Assembly: GCA_016871375.1 (NCBI GenBank)
Contig: VFYY01000004.1
Coordinates: forward strand, 1 to 56,047
Reading direction: 5' to 3'
From: Acidimicrobiia bacterium
GTDB lineage: Bacteria; Acidobacteriota; Vicinamibacteria; Vicinamibacterales; UBA2999
DNA length: 56,047 nt
In this document: one piece after another, positions 1 to 8,332 of the stretch
Position numbering within the stretch: position 1 is the stretch's first letter
Layout: every line of letters begins with the position of its first letter
Notes under the pieces: model-generated
Database searches by the model: none
What the model was told of the DNA's origin: nothing
Seen by the model: only the letters and a program-made list of their open reading frames with translations
Position numbers and translations under genes: made by a program

Positions 1-68
1 CGGACCAACGCGTTCCGCTCGTCATCGGTCAGGACCAAGGCTTTCTTGGGGCGTCCAGTCTTTGGCAT
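1..68 (-). mobile_element. IS630-family transposase, N-terminal part (runs off the window edge)
   Basis: Minus strand from ATG at 68 reads MPKTGRPKKALVLTDDERNALVR, resembling the N-terminus of IS630-type transposases; truncated by the window start. Confidence 0.7.
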
Positions 69-123
69 GCCCCTTTTAGATCACAATGCGCGTTCTATTT
101 CCAGCTATTTCGTTTCCGGGGTA

Positions 124-235
124 CTAGCGCGGTTTCGACTTCTTCGTAGTGTCCGGCTTTAGCCGGACCACACACGGCGGTGCCGATCAACGTGGTCCGG
201 CTAAAGCCGGACACTACGACGTTTCAGAAACCGCT
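124..235. repeat. Palindromic REP-like element, copy E1 (two 26-bp inverted arms plus GCGGTTTC ends)
   Basis: CTAGCGCGGTTTCGACTTCTTC-GTAGTGTCCGGCTTTAGCCGGACCAC-spacer-GTGGTCCGGCTAAAGCCGGACACTAC-GACGTTTCAGAAACCGCT; the arms are perfect 26-bp inverted repeats. Confidence 0.95.
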
Positions 236-268
236 CGAAGCCGTTCTGCCGAGCCGTGAAGGCCCGCC

Positions 269-1024
269 CTACTTCCCTCTTACTTGCCGGCCGGCGCGGA
301 CGTCGTCCGCGTAGGCGGTGATGGCGTCGAGTGTGACGCGCGCGACGTTGGCGTAGCGGTCCACGTTGTCGTCGAGCGCGGCGGCGATGTTGCCGATGGC
401 GTTGCCGATGGCGCGCACGCGGCCGTCGAGCCACGGTCCGCCGCCCAGGCCGCCGAGAACGGGAATCGACACGGCACTCACGACGGCGGGCCCCGCCTCT
501 GGACCGGAGTGCCGGAAGTCGAGCATCGACGCCCCCGCGCCTTCCAGCTGGCGGGCGTGCTCGACGTAACGATGTATGTCGATCGTAGTGTCCGGCTTCA
601 GCCGGACCACACTCAGCTGGGCCCAGGTCGCGATGCCGGCCACTGCAACGGCACGCACCGTCTCCGCCGGCGCCTCGAGCTTGACCATGTCCGCGCCGCC
701 GTCGTTCACCAGCGTTCTCGCCGCGCGCACGGCGGCCCCGGGTCCGTCGTTCGCCGCCGCCGCGGGCACGTCGCAGCTCACCAGCGCGCGCCGCACGCCC
801 CGCCGCACGGCGCGGCACGCCAGCAGCATCTCGTCGAGCGTCACGTCCGCTTCGTCGCGCTGTCCCCACAGCGTCATGCCGACCGAGTCGCCCACCGACA
901 CGAGATCGACCCCCGCGCGGTCCACGATCTGCGCGGTCTGGAAGTCGTAGACCACCACGGCGACGATCTTGCGCCCCTCGCGCTTCATGCGCTGCAGCGC
1001 CGCCATCGTCACCGGGTCGGACAC
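269..1024 (-). CDS. 3-methyl-2-oxobutanoate hydroxymethyltransferase (PanB)-like protein, divergent
   Basis: MAALQRMKREGRKIVAVVVYDFQTAQIVDRAGVDLVSVGDSVGMTLWG..TLDEMLLACRAVRRG matches the PanB layout (YD..A..D, VGDS.GM, H/CRAVRRG). Confidence 0.8.
   Translation of the reverse strand: MSDPVTMAALQRMKREGRKIVAVVVYDFQTAQIVDRAGVDLVSVGDSVGMTLWGQRDEADVTLDEMLLACRAVRRGVRRALVSCDVPAAAANDGPGAAVRAARTLVNDGGADMVKLEAPAETVRAVAVAGIATWAQLSVVRLKPDTTIDIHRYVEHARQLEGAGASMLDFRHSGPEAGPAVVSAVSIPVLGGLGGGPWLDGRVRAIGNAIGNIAAALDDNVDRYANVARVTLDAITAYADDVRAGRQVRGK
585..610. repeat. Solitary 26-bp arm of the REP-like element inside the PanB-like CDS
   Basis: GTAGTGTCCGGCTTCAGCCGGACCAC, identical to the E1 arm except for the loop base (CTTCAG vs CTTTAG). 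Confidence 0.95.
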
Positions 1025-1027
1025 GCT

Positions 1028-1387
1028 CTACCGGAAGGACCTGAGGATGTCGTCCACGTAGTCGTCGTCGTTGGTGACGACGACCATGAGCGACCAGGGG
1101 CGGACCTGCGCGAGCGTCCTGGAGAGCGCGGCATCCGAGACCGCGGACGCGCGCACGATGATCGTGTGGGTCATCACGCGCCGGGCGCTGCACGCCTCGC
1201 CGATGATCGCCGCCGCGTGCGCGTCGCTGCCGGCGGCGACGATCATCACCACCAGATCCGCGGTGTCCACGCCGGCCACCAGCCGCGCGATGTCGTGCCC
1301 GGTCGCGGTGTCGAGGTCGATCGTGCGGATGACGCGGCCCGTGGGCGCCTGGCTCGTACGGAACTGCACGGCGCGGAACTGCGTCAC
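1028..1387 (-). CDS. Hypothetical protein, start overlaps the Rieske gene stop (GTGA)
   Basis: VTQFRAVQFRTSQAPTGRVIRTIDLDTATGHDIARLVAGVDTADLVVMIVAAGSDAHAAAIIGEAC...; overlapping GTG/TGA coupling with the upstream gene. Confidence 0.6.
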   Translation of the reverse strand: MTQFRAVQFRTSQAPTGRVIRTIDLDTATGHDIARLVAGVDTADLVVMIVAAGSDAHAAAIIGEACSARRVMTHTIIVRASAVSDAALSRTLAQVRPWSLMVVVTNDDDYVDDILRSFR

Positions 1388-2667
1388 ACGGTGGCCGGCT
1401 CGACGCCGGGACGCGCGACGAGCGCCTCGCGCGCCGCGTCCTTGAACGGCTGGTCGGGCGGCAGGACGACCGCCGCGGAGCGCACCCGCTGATGGACAGG
1501 ATCGACGCCGGGCGGCACCGTGCCCGACTCCTCGAGCGCCTTCACCGCACGCAGCAGCTTCTGGCGCGCCACGATGATGCCGCTGTCGGTGGAGACGAGC
1601 GTCTCCTTCGTCCGATCGACGATCGGCCCCATGCTCTCCTGCAGCGAGGCGTCCTGCATGGCGATCCCCGTGATGCCGCTGTAGGTGCGGCCCTCGCGCT
1701 GCGCCACGCGGTCCATCAGGTAGTCGTTGTCCCTGTGCGCGAGCGGCCGGTAGTTCGCGTCCACCTTCGCATGAATGCCGAGGCCGGCGCGCATCGCGGC
1801 CAGCTCGCCATCCGTCAGCGCGCGCGTCGGGTGGTAGTCGAAGCTCCACGCCCAGCAGTTCTCGTCGTCGATGGGAATCCAGAAGTGGCCGTGCACCGGA
1901 TGGCCGCCGCGGGGCGGAATCATCGTGTACGACGGCATCACCCACTGCGTGATGCGCCAGTAGTAGTGGCCGTGTTCGGCGTTGCGGCGCGCGCCGATGT
2001 AGAGGCCGCCCGCGCTCTCGACCACCTCGAAGACGGGGCTGAGGTCGCTGAGGTTGTAGCGGTTGCCGCGCGTGCCCTTGAACAGCGGATCGGTGTTGAG
2101 GCTGCCGCGGTGCAGGAACGAGACGTGGCTCGAGTCGATGCCGCCTTCCATCGCCTGCAGCCAGTTGCACTCCTGCATGCGCTTCGACATGTACGACTGG
2201 TTCGCCGGCACGGTGGCGAACTCGTAGGCAGGCCGCGGCGGCTCGCTGTCGGCCGGTCCCAGGTAGGTCCAGAGCACGCCGCCCTGCTCGACGAGCGGAT
2301 ACGACTTGAGCGTCACCTTCTTCGCGAACGCGGTGTGCTCCGGCTCGTTCGGCATGTCCGTGCACTGGCCGGTGACGTCGAATTTCCAGCCGTGATACGG
2401 ACAGCGCAGCCCGCATTCCTCGTTCCGGCCGAACCACAGCGAGACACCGCGGTGCGCGCAGAACTCGTCCATCAACCCGAGCCGGCCGTCGGTGTCGCGG
2501 AACGCGATCAGCCGCTCGGACAGCAGCTTCACGCGCACCGGCGGACAGTCGGGCTCCGGCAGCTCCTCCGCCAGCAGCGCGGGGATCCAGTAGCGGCGGA
2601 AGAGACGCCCGAGCGGCGTCCCCGGTCCCGTCTGGGTCAGGAGATCGTTCTGTTCCTTCTTGAGCAT
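1384..2667 (-). CDS. Rieske 2Fe-2S aromatic ring-hydroxylating oxygenase, large subunit (phthalate-dioxygenase-like)
   Basis: Rieske motif CAHRGVSLWFG...CPYHGWKFD; MLKKEQNDLLTQTGPGTPLGRLFRRYW N-terminus typical of the family. Confidence 0.92.
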   Translation of the reverse strand: MLKKEQNDLLTQTGPGTPLGRLFRRYWIPALLAEELPEPDCPPVRVKLLSERLIAFRDTDGRLGLMDEFCAHRGVSLWFGRNEECGLRCPYHGWKFDVTGQCTDMPNEPEHTAFAKKVTLKSYPLVEQGGVLWTYLGPADSEPPRPAYEFATVPANQSYMSKRMQECNWLQAMEGGIDSSHVSFLHRGSLNTDPLFKGTRGNRYNLSDLSPVFEVVESAGGLYIGARRNAEHGHYYWRITQWVMPSYTMIPPRGGHPVHGHFWIPIDDENCWAWSFDYHPTRALTDGELAAMRAGLGIHAKVDANYRPLAHRDNDYLMDRVAQREGRTYSGITGIAMQDASLQESMGPIVDRTKETLVSTDSGIIVARQKLLRAVKALEESGTVPPGVDPVHQRVRSAAVVLPPDQPFKDAAREALVARPGVEPATV

Positions 2668-2718
2668 GCGTCTGTTCGAATTATCCTACTGCCGACCGCC
2701 GACTGCCGACTGCCGACT

Positions 2719-3561
2719 ATGTCCGATTTTTTTCATCTCGCGGGCGTCATGGGGTGGCCGGTGATGCACTCGCGCTCCCCCGCGCTCCACAACTACTGGT
2801 TCCGGCAGCATGGCCTCGCGGGCACCTACGTCCCGCTCGCCATCAGGCCGGAAAATCTCGCACCCGCCCTGCGGGCGCTTGCGCCGCTGGGATTTGCCGG
2901 CTGCAACCTCACGATTCCCCACAAGCAGCAGGCGATGGCCATCGTGGACGAGGTCGACCCCGTGGCGCGCCGCATCGGGGCCATCAGCTGCGTCGTCGTC
3001 CGCGATGACGGGTCGCTGGCGGGGACCAATAACGACAGCTACGGGTTCATCCAGAACGTGCTGCAGCACCACCCATCGTGGCGGGCCGACGCGGGGCCGG
3101 CCGTGGTCGTCGGCGCGGGTGGCGGCGCGCGCGCAGTGATCTACAGCCTGGCGGACCGCGGCGCGCGTGAGATCCGCGTCGTCAACCGCTCGCCCGAACG
3201 GGCGCGGGCGCTCGCGAAGGAATTCGGTCCGCCGCTGGTCGCCGTGCCCTGGGAGGACCGCGGCGCCTCGCTCGCCGGCGCGGCCATGCTCGTCAACACG
3301 ACCAGCCAGGGCATGGTCGGCCACCCGCCGCTCGACCTCAGCCTCGACGCGCTGCCCACCCGCGCGCTCGTCTGCGACATCGTCTACGTGCCGCTGGAGA
3401 CGCCGCTCCTGACCGCCGCCGGCCACCGCGGCAATCCCACGGTCGACGGCCTCGGCATGCTGCTCCACCAGGGCCGGCCGGCCTGGAAGGCGTGGTTCGG
3501 CATCGAGCCGCAGGTGACGCCCGAACTCCGCGCGTCGATCGAATCAACGTTCCAGCTGTAG
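2719..3561 (+). CDS. aroE: Shikimate dehydrogenase
   Basis: GVMGWPVMHSRSPALHN..., NLTIPHKQ, GTNNDSYGF, VVGAGGGARAVIYSL, NTTSQGM, VDGLGMLLHQG: full set of AroE motifs. Confidence 0.95.
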   Translation: MSDFFHLAGVMGWPVMHSRSPALHNYWFRQHGLAGTYVPLAIRPENLAPALRALAPLGFAGCNLTIPHKQQAMAIVDEVDPVARRIGAISCVVVRDDGSLAGTNNDSYGFIQNVLQHHPSWRADAGPAVVVGAGGGARAVIYSLADRGAREIRVVNRSPERARALAKEFGPPLVAVPWEDRGASLAGAAMLVNTTSQGMVGHPPLDLSLDALPTRALVCDIVYVPLETPLLTAAGHRGNPTVDGLGMLLHQGRPAWKAWFGIEPQVTPELRASIESTFQL

Positions 3562-3886
3562 GAGGGTGCCGCAATCTCGATGCCCACGCCGACCACCCAG
3601 ACGACCGTCTGCGCTGTCTTCACTCTTTGCGACACCTTGGCCAACTCCGCCTGCACTGCCTTCTGAATTCGCGGGCCCGCAGAGGGTCTCAGCCGTCCTT
3701 GGGTTCACACGTGCGGCTCAGCCGCGGCGGGTGGCGCCGGGTGGGGCCGCCCCGCCCGCGCCGCAGGCGCCTCCCCCGTGTGGGTGCTCGTGGCGCCGAG
3801 CACGGGTGGGGCTACCCGGCGACAGGACCCGCCGCGGTCCAAGTCCCGCGAGTTTCCGGAGGCCCGAGCCTCCCGCTGCCGCGCTT

Positions 3887-3910
3887 GGTCCGGCTGAAGC
3901 CGGACACTAC
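3887..3910. repeat. Solitary REP-like arm between aroE and class II aldolase
   Basis: TTGGTCCGGCTGAAGCCGGACACTAC; 13 bp downstream of the minus-strand stop at 3923. Confidence 0.85.
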
Positions 3911-3922
3911 GTACGCTGCGGA

Positions 3923-4606
3923 TCACCCAATCTTCGAGTAGTAGTGGTCCCAGGTCTTCTTGAACAGGTTCGCGGACCAGAGCTTCTCGCGGCACGCCTG
4001 CTGCTCGGCTTCGCTGAAAACGTACGGATCGCCGATCTGCATCGCCATGTACTGGCGGTAGGCGTTCTCCTCCAGGTACGCCGCGAGGACGAAGGCTTCG
4101 ACGACGGTGGCGCCGACGGTGACCGCGCCATGCGCCTTGAGCAGCGCGGCGGGGCGCGCGCCGAGCGTGGCGGCGAGCTTCTCGCCCATCGGCCTGGTGT
4201 TGACCGAGAGCGGCGAGTCCATCACCGGCATGTCGCCGAGCAGGACACCCTGCGCGTAGACCGCCTTGTACGGGACGCCGGTCATCGTCAGGAACGTGGA
4301 CCACTGCGGATGCGTGTGCATCACGGAGTGCACGTCCGGCCGGGCGCGGTAGATCTCGGCGTGGATGTGGAACTCGAGCGGCGGCCGCGCGTCGCCGTCC
4401 ACCAGGTCGCCCTTCAGGTTCACGGTGACGATGTCGTTGGTGGTCAGCGTGCCGCGGACGGACGCGCCTGAGTTGATGTAGAACGACGTCTCGTCCCGCC
4501 GCGCGCTGCAGTGGCCGTTGTGGTCGATGATGCCGGCGCGCTCCAGCATGCGGATCGCATCGACGAGCTGCTGCTTCACATCACTCGCTTTTTCCATAAC
4601 TCCCAT
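3923..4606 (-). CDS. Class II aldolase/adducin family protein (start may be ATG at 4597)
   Basis: GNGHCSARR, FHIHAEIYRARPDVHSVMHTHPQWSTFL, LLKAHGAVTVG: class II aldolase metal-binding histidines. Confidence 0.88.
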   Translation of the reverse strand: MGVMEKASDVKQQLVDAIRMLERAGIIDHNGHCSARRDETSFYINSGASVRGTLTTNDIVTVNLKGDLVDGDARPPLEFHIHAEIYRARPDVHSVMHTHPQWSTFLTMTGVPYKAVYAQGVLLGDMPVMDSPLSVNTRPMGEKLAATLGARPAALLKAHGAVTVGATVVEAFVLAAYLEENAYRQYMAMQIGDPYVFSEAEQQACREKLWSANLFKKTWDHYYSKIG

Positions 4607-5304
4607 GACCGGCCGAGCGTCGCCAGGTTGACAGCGTCGGCCTTCCGCCCTTCTTCTTCATCGAGTGCGGCGATCTCGCCGCCGAGCGCCGCGGCCTGCA
4701 ACTGCACCCGCGCGCTGACCTCGGTGAAGACCGCGCGGAACACGGCCGCCTGGATGCTCGGGCCGACCGCGACGAACCCGTGCGCGCGCAGCAGCACCAC
4801 GTGCTTGTCGCCGAGCGCCTCGGCCAGCGCGGCGCCGCGTTCCGCGCTGCTGATCACGATGTCGCTGGCGCCGAATTTCTCGCGGATGTCGAAGACGGGC
4901 ACGCCCGCCGCGAGGAACGCGGCGTTGTGGTACGTGGCGCGCATCGGCGTGTCTGTCAGCCCGAACGGGATGACCGACGTCGAGTGCCCGTGCGCGATCG
5001 CCATGACATCCGATCGCTTGCGGTAAATCTCGGCGTGGAGGAAGCGCTCGACGAACGGCGACCGCCCGCGCGCGTCGATCGCCTCGCCGTCGAGCGTCAG
5101 CTCCATGATGTCGTCGGCGGTGACGAGCGCCGGCGCAAGGGACCGCGACATGAGAAAGCGATCGGCCTTCGCCGGATGCCGCATCGACGTATGGCCGGCG
5201 GCGTCGAACACGCCTCGATCGGCGAGGATGCGGCTCGCCGCCGCCAGGTCCTCGAGGATCGCGCTTGCCACGCCGACGCGTTGCGAAGGCGGGTCTACTT
5301 CCAC
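4576..5304 (-). CDS. Class II aldolase/adducin family protein (tandem paralog)
   Basis: DAAGHTSMRHP, RFLHAEIYRKRSDVMAIAHGHSTSV, LLRAHGFVAVG. Confidence 0.88.
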   Translation of the reverse strand: MEVDPPSQRVGVASAILEDLAAASRILADRGVFDAAGHTSMRHPAKADRFLMSRSLAPALVTADDIMELTLDGEAIDARGRSPFVERFLHAEIYRKRSDVMAIAHGHSTSVIPFGLTDTPMRATYHNAAFLAAGVPVFDIREKFGASDIVISSAERGAALAEALGDKHVVLLRAHGFVAVGPSIQAAVFRAVFTEVSARVQLQAAALGGEIAALDEEEGRKADAVNLATLGRSWELWKKRVM

Positions 5305-6407
5305 GGCATCACGGACACGTGAATGGCGCCCGGCGCGCCCTCGCCGCCCACGGACTTGATCGCATGGTCCACCTCCGACAGGCCGAACCGGTGGGTCGTC
5401 ATCAGCTCCAGCGGGAACCGCCGCGCGGCAAGGTGGTACAGCGCGAGCTCCACGGCGCGGTACGAGTGGCCGCGCGCGCTCTTGAGCGTCATCCCCTTGC
5501 GCGTCAGCCGGCCGATCGGGAAGTCCGGGAAGGTCGCGTTCCCCTCACCCTGGATCACCATCGTGCCGCCGCGGCGCTTCGTCGCTTCGATTCCGAGCAG
5601 CACCGCCGCCTTGCCGGCGCCGCTCGTGCAGTCCACGACGACGTCCACGCCGCGGCCGCCGGTGATGGCCATGATGCGGTCGAGCGCGTTCTCCTTCTCG
5701 ACGTCGATGACCTCGTCAGCGCCCATCTGCTTCGCCACTTGGAGCCGCCGCGCGTCCTTCGACGTCCCGGTGACGATGACGCGATCCGCGCCGGCCTGGC
5801 GCGCGGCCATCGCGCAGCACAGGCCCTGCTGCCCCGGCCCCTGGATCAGCACGGTGGAGGCGTAGCCGACGCCGCCGTCCATCAGCGTCCACTGGATGCC
5901 GTTCGACATCGGCGTCGCGATCCCCGCCTCCTCGGGCGAGAGGCCGGGCGGCACGCGGTGCAGCACCGCGTTCAGCGGCAGGTAGACGTAGTGGCTGAAG
6001 CCGCCCCAGAGCGACGGCGCGATCTCGATGGAGGTGTAGCCGTAGCGGATGGCCTTCGGGTCGTAGAACCACTCGGTGGCCGCGCAGTGGCGGTACTCGC
6101 CCCTGTGGTCCCACTCGCAGTGGCCGCACGGCAGATAGTGCTCGAGGAAGACGAGGTCGCCCTCCCTGAAGCCCTTGTGCCGCTCGAACAGGCGGCCGAC
6201 TCTGGCGAGATAGCCCACGTTTTCGTGGCCCATAATCAACGGCGCCCCGCGCAGCGGCAGCTTGTACTGGCTGACGTCGGTGCCGCAGACGCCCGCCACC
6301 TCCATCCTCAGCAGCGCCGCGTCGGGCGGGATCTCGGGCAGGTCGAACTCGCGCACTTCCGTGGTGGCCGGGCCGGTCTTGAGCGCGGCCAGCATCTTTT
6401 CCGCCAA
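5295..6407 (-). CDS. Zinc-dependent medium-chain alcohol dehydrogenase family protein
   Basis: GVCGTDVSQYK, MGHENVGY, CGHCEWDHRGEYRHC, VLIQGPGQQGLCCAMAARQAGADRVIVTG. Confidence 0.92.
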   Translation of the reverse strand: MAEKMLAALKTGPATTEVREFDLPEIPPDAALLRMEVAGVCGTDVSQYKLPLRGAPLIMGHENVGYLARVGRLFERHKGFREGDLVFLEHYLPCGHCEWDHRGEYRHCAATEWFYDPKAIRYGYTSIEIAPSLWGGFSHYVYLPLNAVLHRVPPGLSPEEAGIATPMSNGIQWTLMDGGVGYASTVLIQGPGQQGLCCAMAARQAGADRVIVTGTSKDARRLQVAKQMGADEVIDVEKENALDRIMAITGGRGVDVVVDCTSGAGKAAVLLGIEATKRRGGTMVIQGEGNATFPDFPIGRLTRKGMTLKSARGHSYRAVELALYHLAARRFPLELMTTHRFGLSEVDHAIKSVGGEGAPGAIHVSVMPWK

Positions 6408-6485
6408 AACGGTGGTCCTCCGGTCTTGCGCCGGATACGGCGCGAAGCCATCATATGCGCCCGGCTCCGGGAAAAGCAGCAGCCT

Positions 6486-6701
6486 ATGTTCACCCAGCTC
6501 ACGATCCGCGAGCGCAACCGCATCTCGGTCGTCGGCGACGGCATCGAGGCGCTGGCGTTCCTGCGCCGCGAGGGCCAGTACGCGAACGCGCCGCAGTGCA
6601 GCTGCTACGTCGCCACGCCGGTGGACCTGCCGCGCTTCCTGGAGGTCGTCCGCGCCATCGAGGACTTCTGGCTGTGCGTCGTCCAGCTGCCGCCGCGATG
6701 A
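6486..6701 (+). pseudogene. Rcp1-like response regulator remnant with in-frame internal deletion
   Basis: ERNRISVVGDGIEALAFLRREGQYANAPQ (alpha1/beta2 region) joins directly to CSCYVATPVDLPRFLEVVRAIEDFWLCVVQLPP (C-terminus of Rcp1-like receivers); the phosphoacceptor-Asp core is missing. Confidence 0.75.
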
Positions 6702-8332
6702 GCACGCTGTTGGCCGACGATCGCGTCTGGATCCTGCTGATCGAGGACAACCCCGCGGACGCGGACCTCGTGCGCGAGCACCTCGACGCCGACGGGATGG
6801 CGGGCAACGTGGAGCTGACCCACGTGTCGCGGGTCGCCGACGCGCTGGCCCAGCTCCGCGCGCAGCACTTCGACGCCATCCTCACGGATTTCAACCTCCC
6901 CGACGGCGCGGGCATCCCCATGCTGCAGACGCTGCGCGAGGCGGTGCCCGACACACCGATCGTCGTGATCACCGGCGAGTCGCAGAACCTCGGCCTCGCG
7001 CTCGAGGCGCTGCGCCACGGCGCGCAGGATTACCTGATCAAGGGCGCCGGCACCAGCCAGGTGCACCGCAGCCTGCGCTACGCGATCGAGCGCAAGCAGT
7101 TGCAGGACAAGCTCACGAGCAGCGAGTGGGAACTGCGGGAGAAGAACGACCTGCTGCGGGCGGTGCTCGACAACATGGGCGACGGCGTGATCGTGGCCGC
7201 GCGCGACGGCCGCATGCTGCTGTTCAACCCGGCGGCCACCCGGATCTTCGGCCGCGGCATCACCGACACGCTGCCGGATCGCTGGAGCGACACTTACGGC
7301 ATCCAGCGGCTCGAGACCGGCGAGCCGATCGCCGCCGACGACCTGCCACTCGTGCGCGCGATCCGCGGCCAGGCGTCCGACTCCGTCGACCTGGTGATCC
7401 GGCACAACGCGCTCTCGAAGAACGTGTACGTCCAGTCCACCGGGCGGCCGCTGCGCGACTGGAAGGGCGACGTCTACGGCGGCATGGTGGTGATCCACGA
7501 CATCACCGCGCACAAGGAGGCCGAGGAGGCGCTGAAGCAGAAGAACGACGAGCTGACGCACGCCTACTTCGAGCTCGATCGGAGCCGCAAGCAGCAGCTC
7601 GAGCTGAAGGACCAGGTGCTGTCGCACGTGTCGCACGAGCTGCGGACGCCGCTCAACGCCGCCGCGCAGTTCGTCACCATCCTCCGGCGCGGGTTCGCCG
7701 GCCCGCTGCAGGAGCAGCAGCAGGAGCTCGTCGAGGACATCGAGCGCAACCTGAAGCAGCTCCGCTCGATGATCGCGGACCTGCTCGACACGACGCGCGC
7801 GGAAAGCGGCAAGCTGACGCTCAAGCTGCGGCGGCTGCCGCTGCACGACGCCGTGGCCGACGTGCTGCGGACCATGCACTCCACCGCGGCCGACAAGGGC
7901 GTCGCGCTCGCCGCGGACGTGCCCGCGGAGCTGCCGCACGTCGCCGCCGACCCGGCGCGCATCCGGCAGGTGCTGACCAACCTCGTGGACAACGCGCAGA
8001 AGTTCACCCCGTCCGGCGGCTCGATCACCGTGCGCGCCCGCAGGTTCGAGGCCGACCCCGCCTTCGTCTGCGTCTCGGTCGTCGACACGGGCCGCGGCAT
8101 CGACGCCGCCGAGCATCAGCGGATCTTCAGCCGGCTCGCGCAGGTTGAGCAGTCGGTGACCGACGACAGCAGCACGCGCAAGGGGCTCGGCCTCGGCCTG
8201 TTCATCTGCCGCGAGATCGTGCGCCGTCACGGCGGCGACATCGGCGTGGACAGCCGCCCCGGCGAGGGCTCGACCTTCTACTTCACGCTTCCGATTCACC
8301 CCGCCGCGCTGCCCCAGGGAGGTTCCGCATGA
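6698..8332 (+). CDS. Hybrid sensor histidine kinase (REC-PAS-HisKA-HATPase)
   Basis: WILLIEDNPADADLVREHL..ILTDFNLPDG (REC); HVSHELRTPLNAA (H-box); DNAQKFTPSGGSI, DTGRGI, GLGLGLFICREIVRRHGG (N, G1, G2 boxes); ATG overlaps the preceding TGA. Confidence 0.95.
   Translation: MSTLLADDRVWILLIEDNPADADLVREHLDADGMAGNVELTHVSRVADALAQLRAQHFDAILTDFNLPDGAGIPMLQTLREAVPDTPIVVITGESQNLGLALEALRHGAQDYLIKGAGTSQVHRSLRYAIERKQLQDKLTSSEWELREKNDLLRAVLDNMGDGVIVAARDGRMLLFNPAATRIFGRGITDTLPDRWSDTYGIQRLETGEPIAADDLPLVRAIRGQASDSVDLVIRHNALSKNVYVQSTGRPLRDWKGDVYGGMVVIHDITAHKEAEEALKQKNDELTHAYFELDRSRKQQLELKDQVLSHVSHELRTPLNAAAQFVTILRRGFAGPLQEQQQELVEDIERNLKQLRSMIADLLDTTRAESGKLTLKLRRLPLHDAVADVLRTMHSTAADKGVALAADVPAELPHVAADPARIRQVLTNLVDNAQKFTPSGGSITVRARRFEADPAFVCVSVVDTGRGIDAAEHQRIFSRLAQVEQSVTDDSSTRKGLGLGLFICREIVRRHGGDIGVDSRPGEGSTFYFTLPIHPAALPQGGSA

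Noticed and set aside
6605-8299. 564-aa minus-strand ORF
   Set aside because: Antisense to the hybrid histidine kinase.
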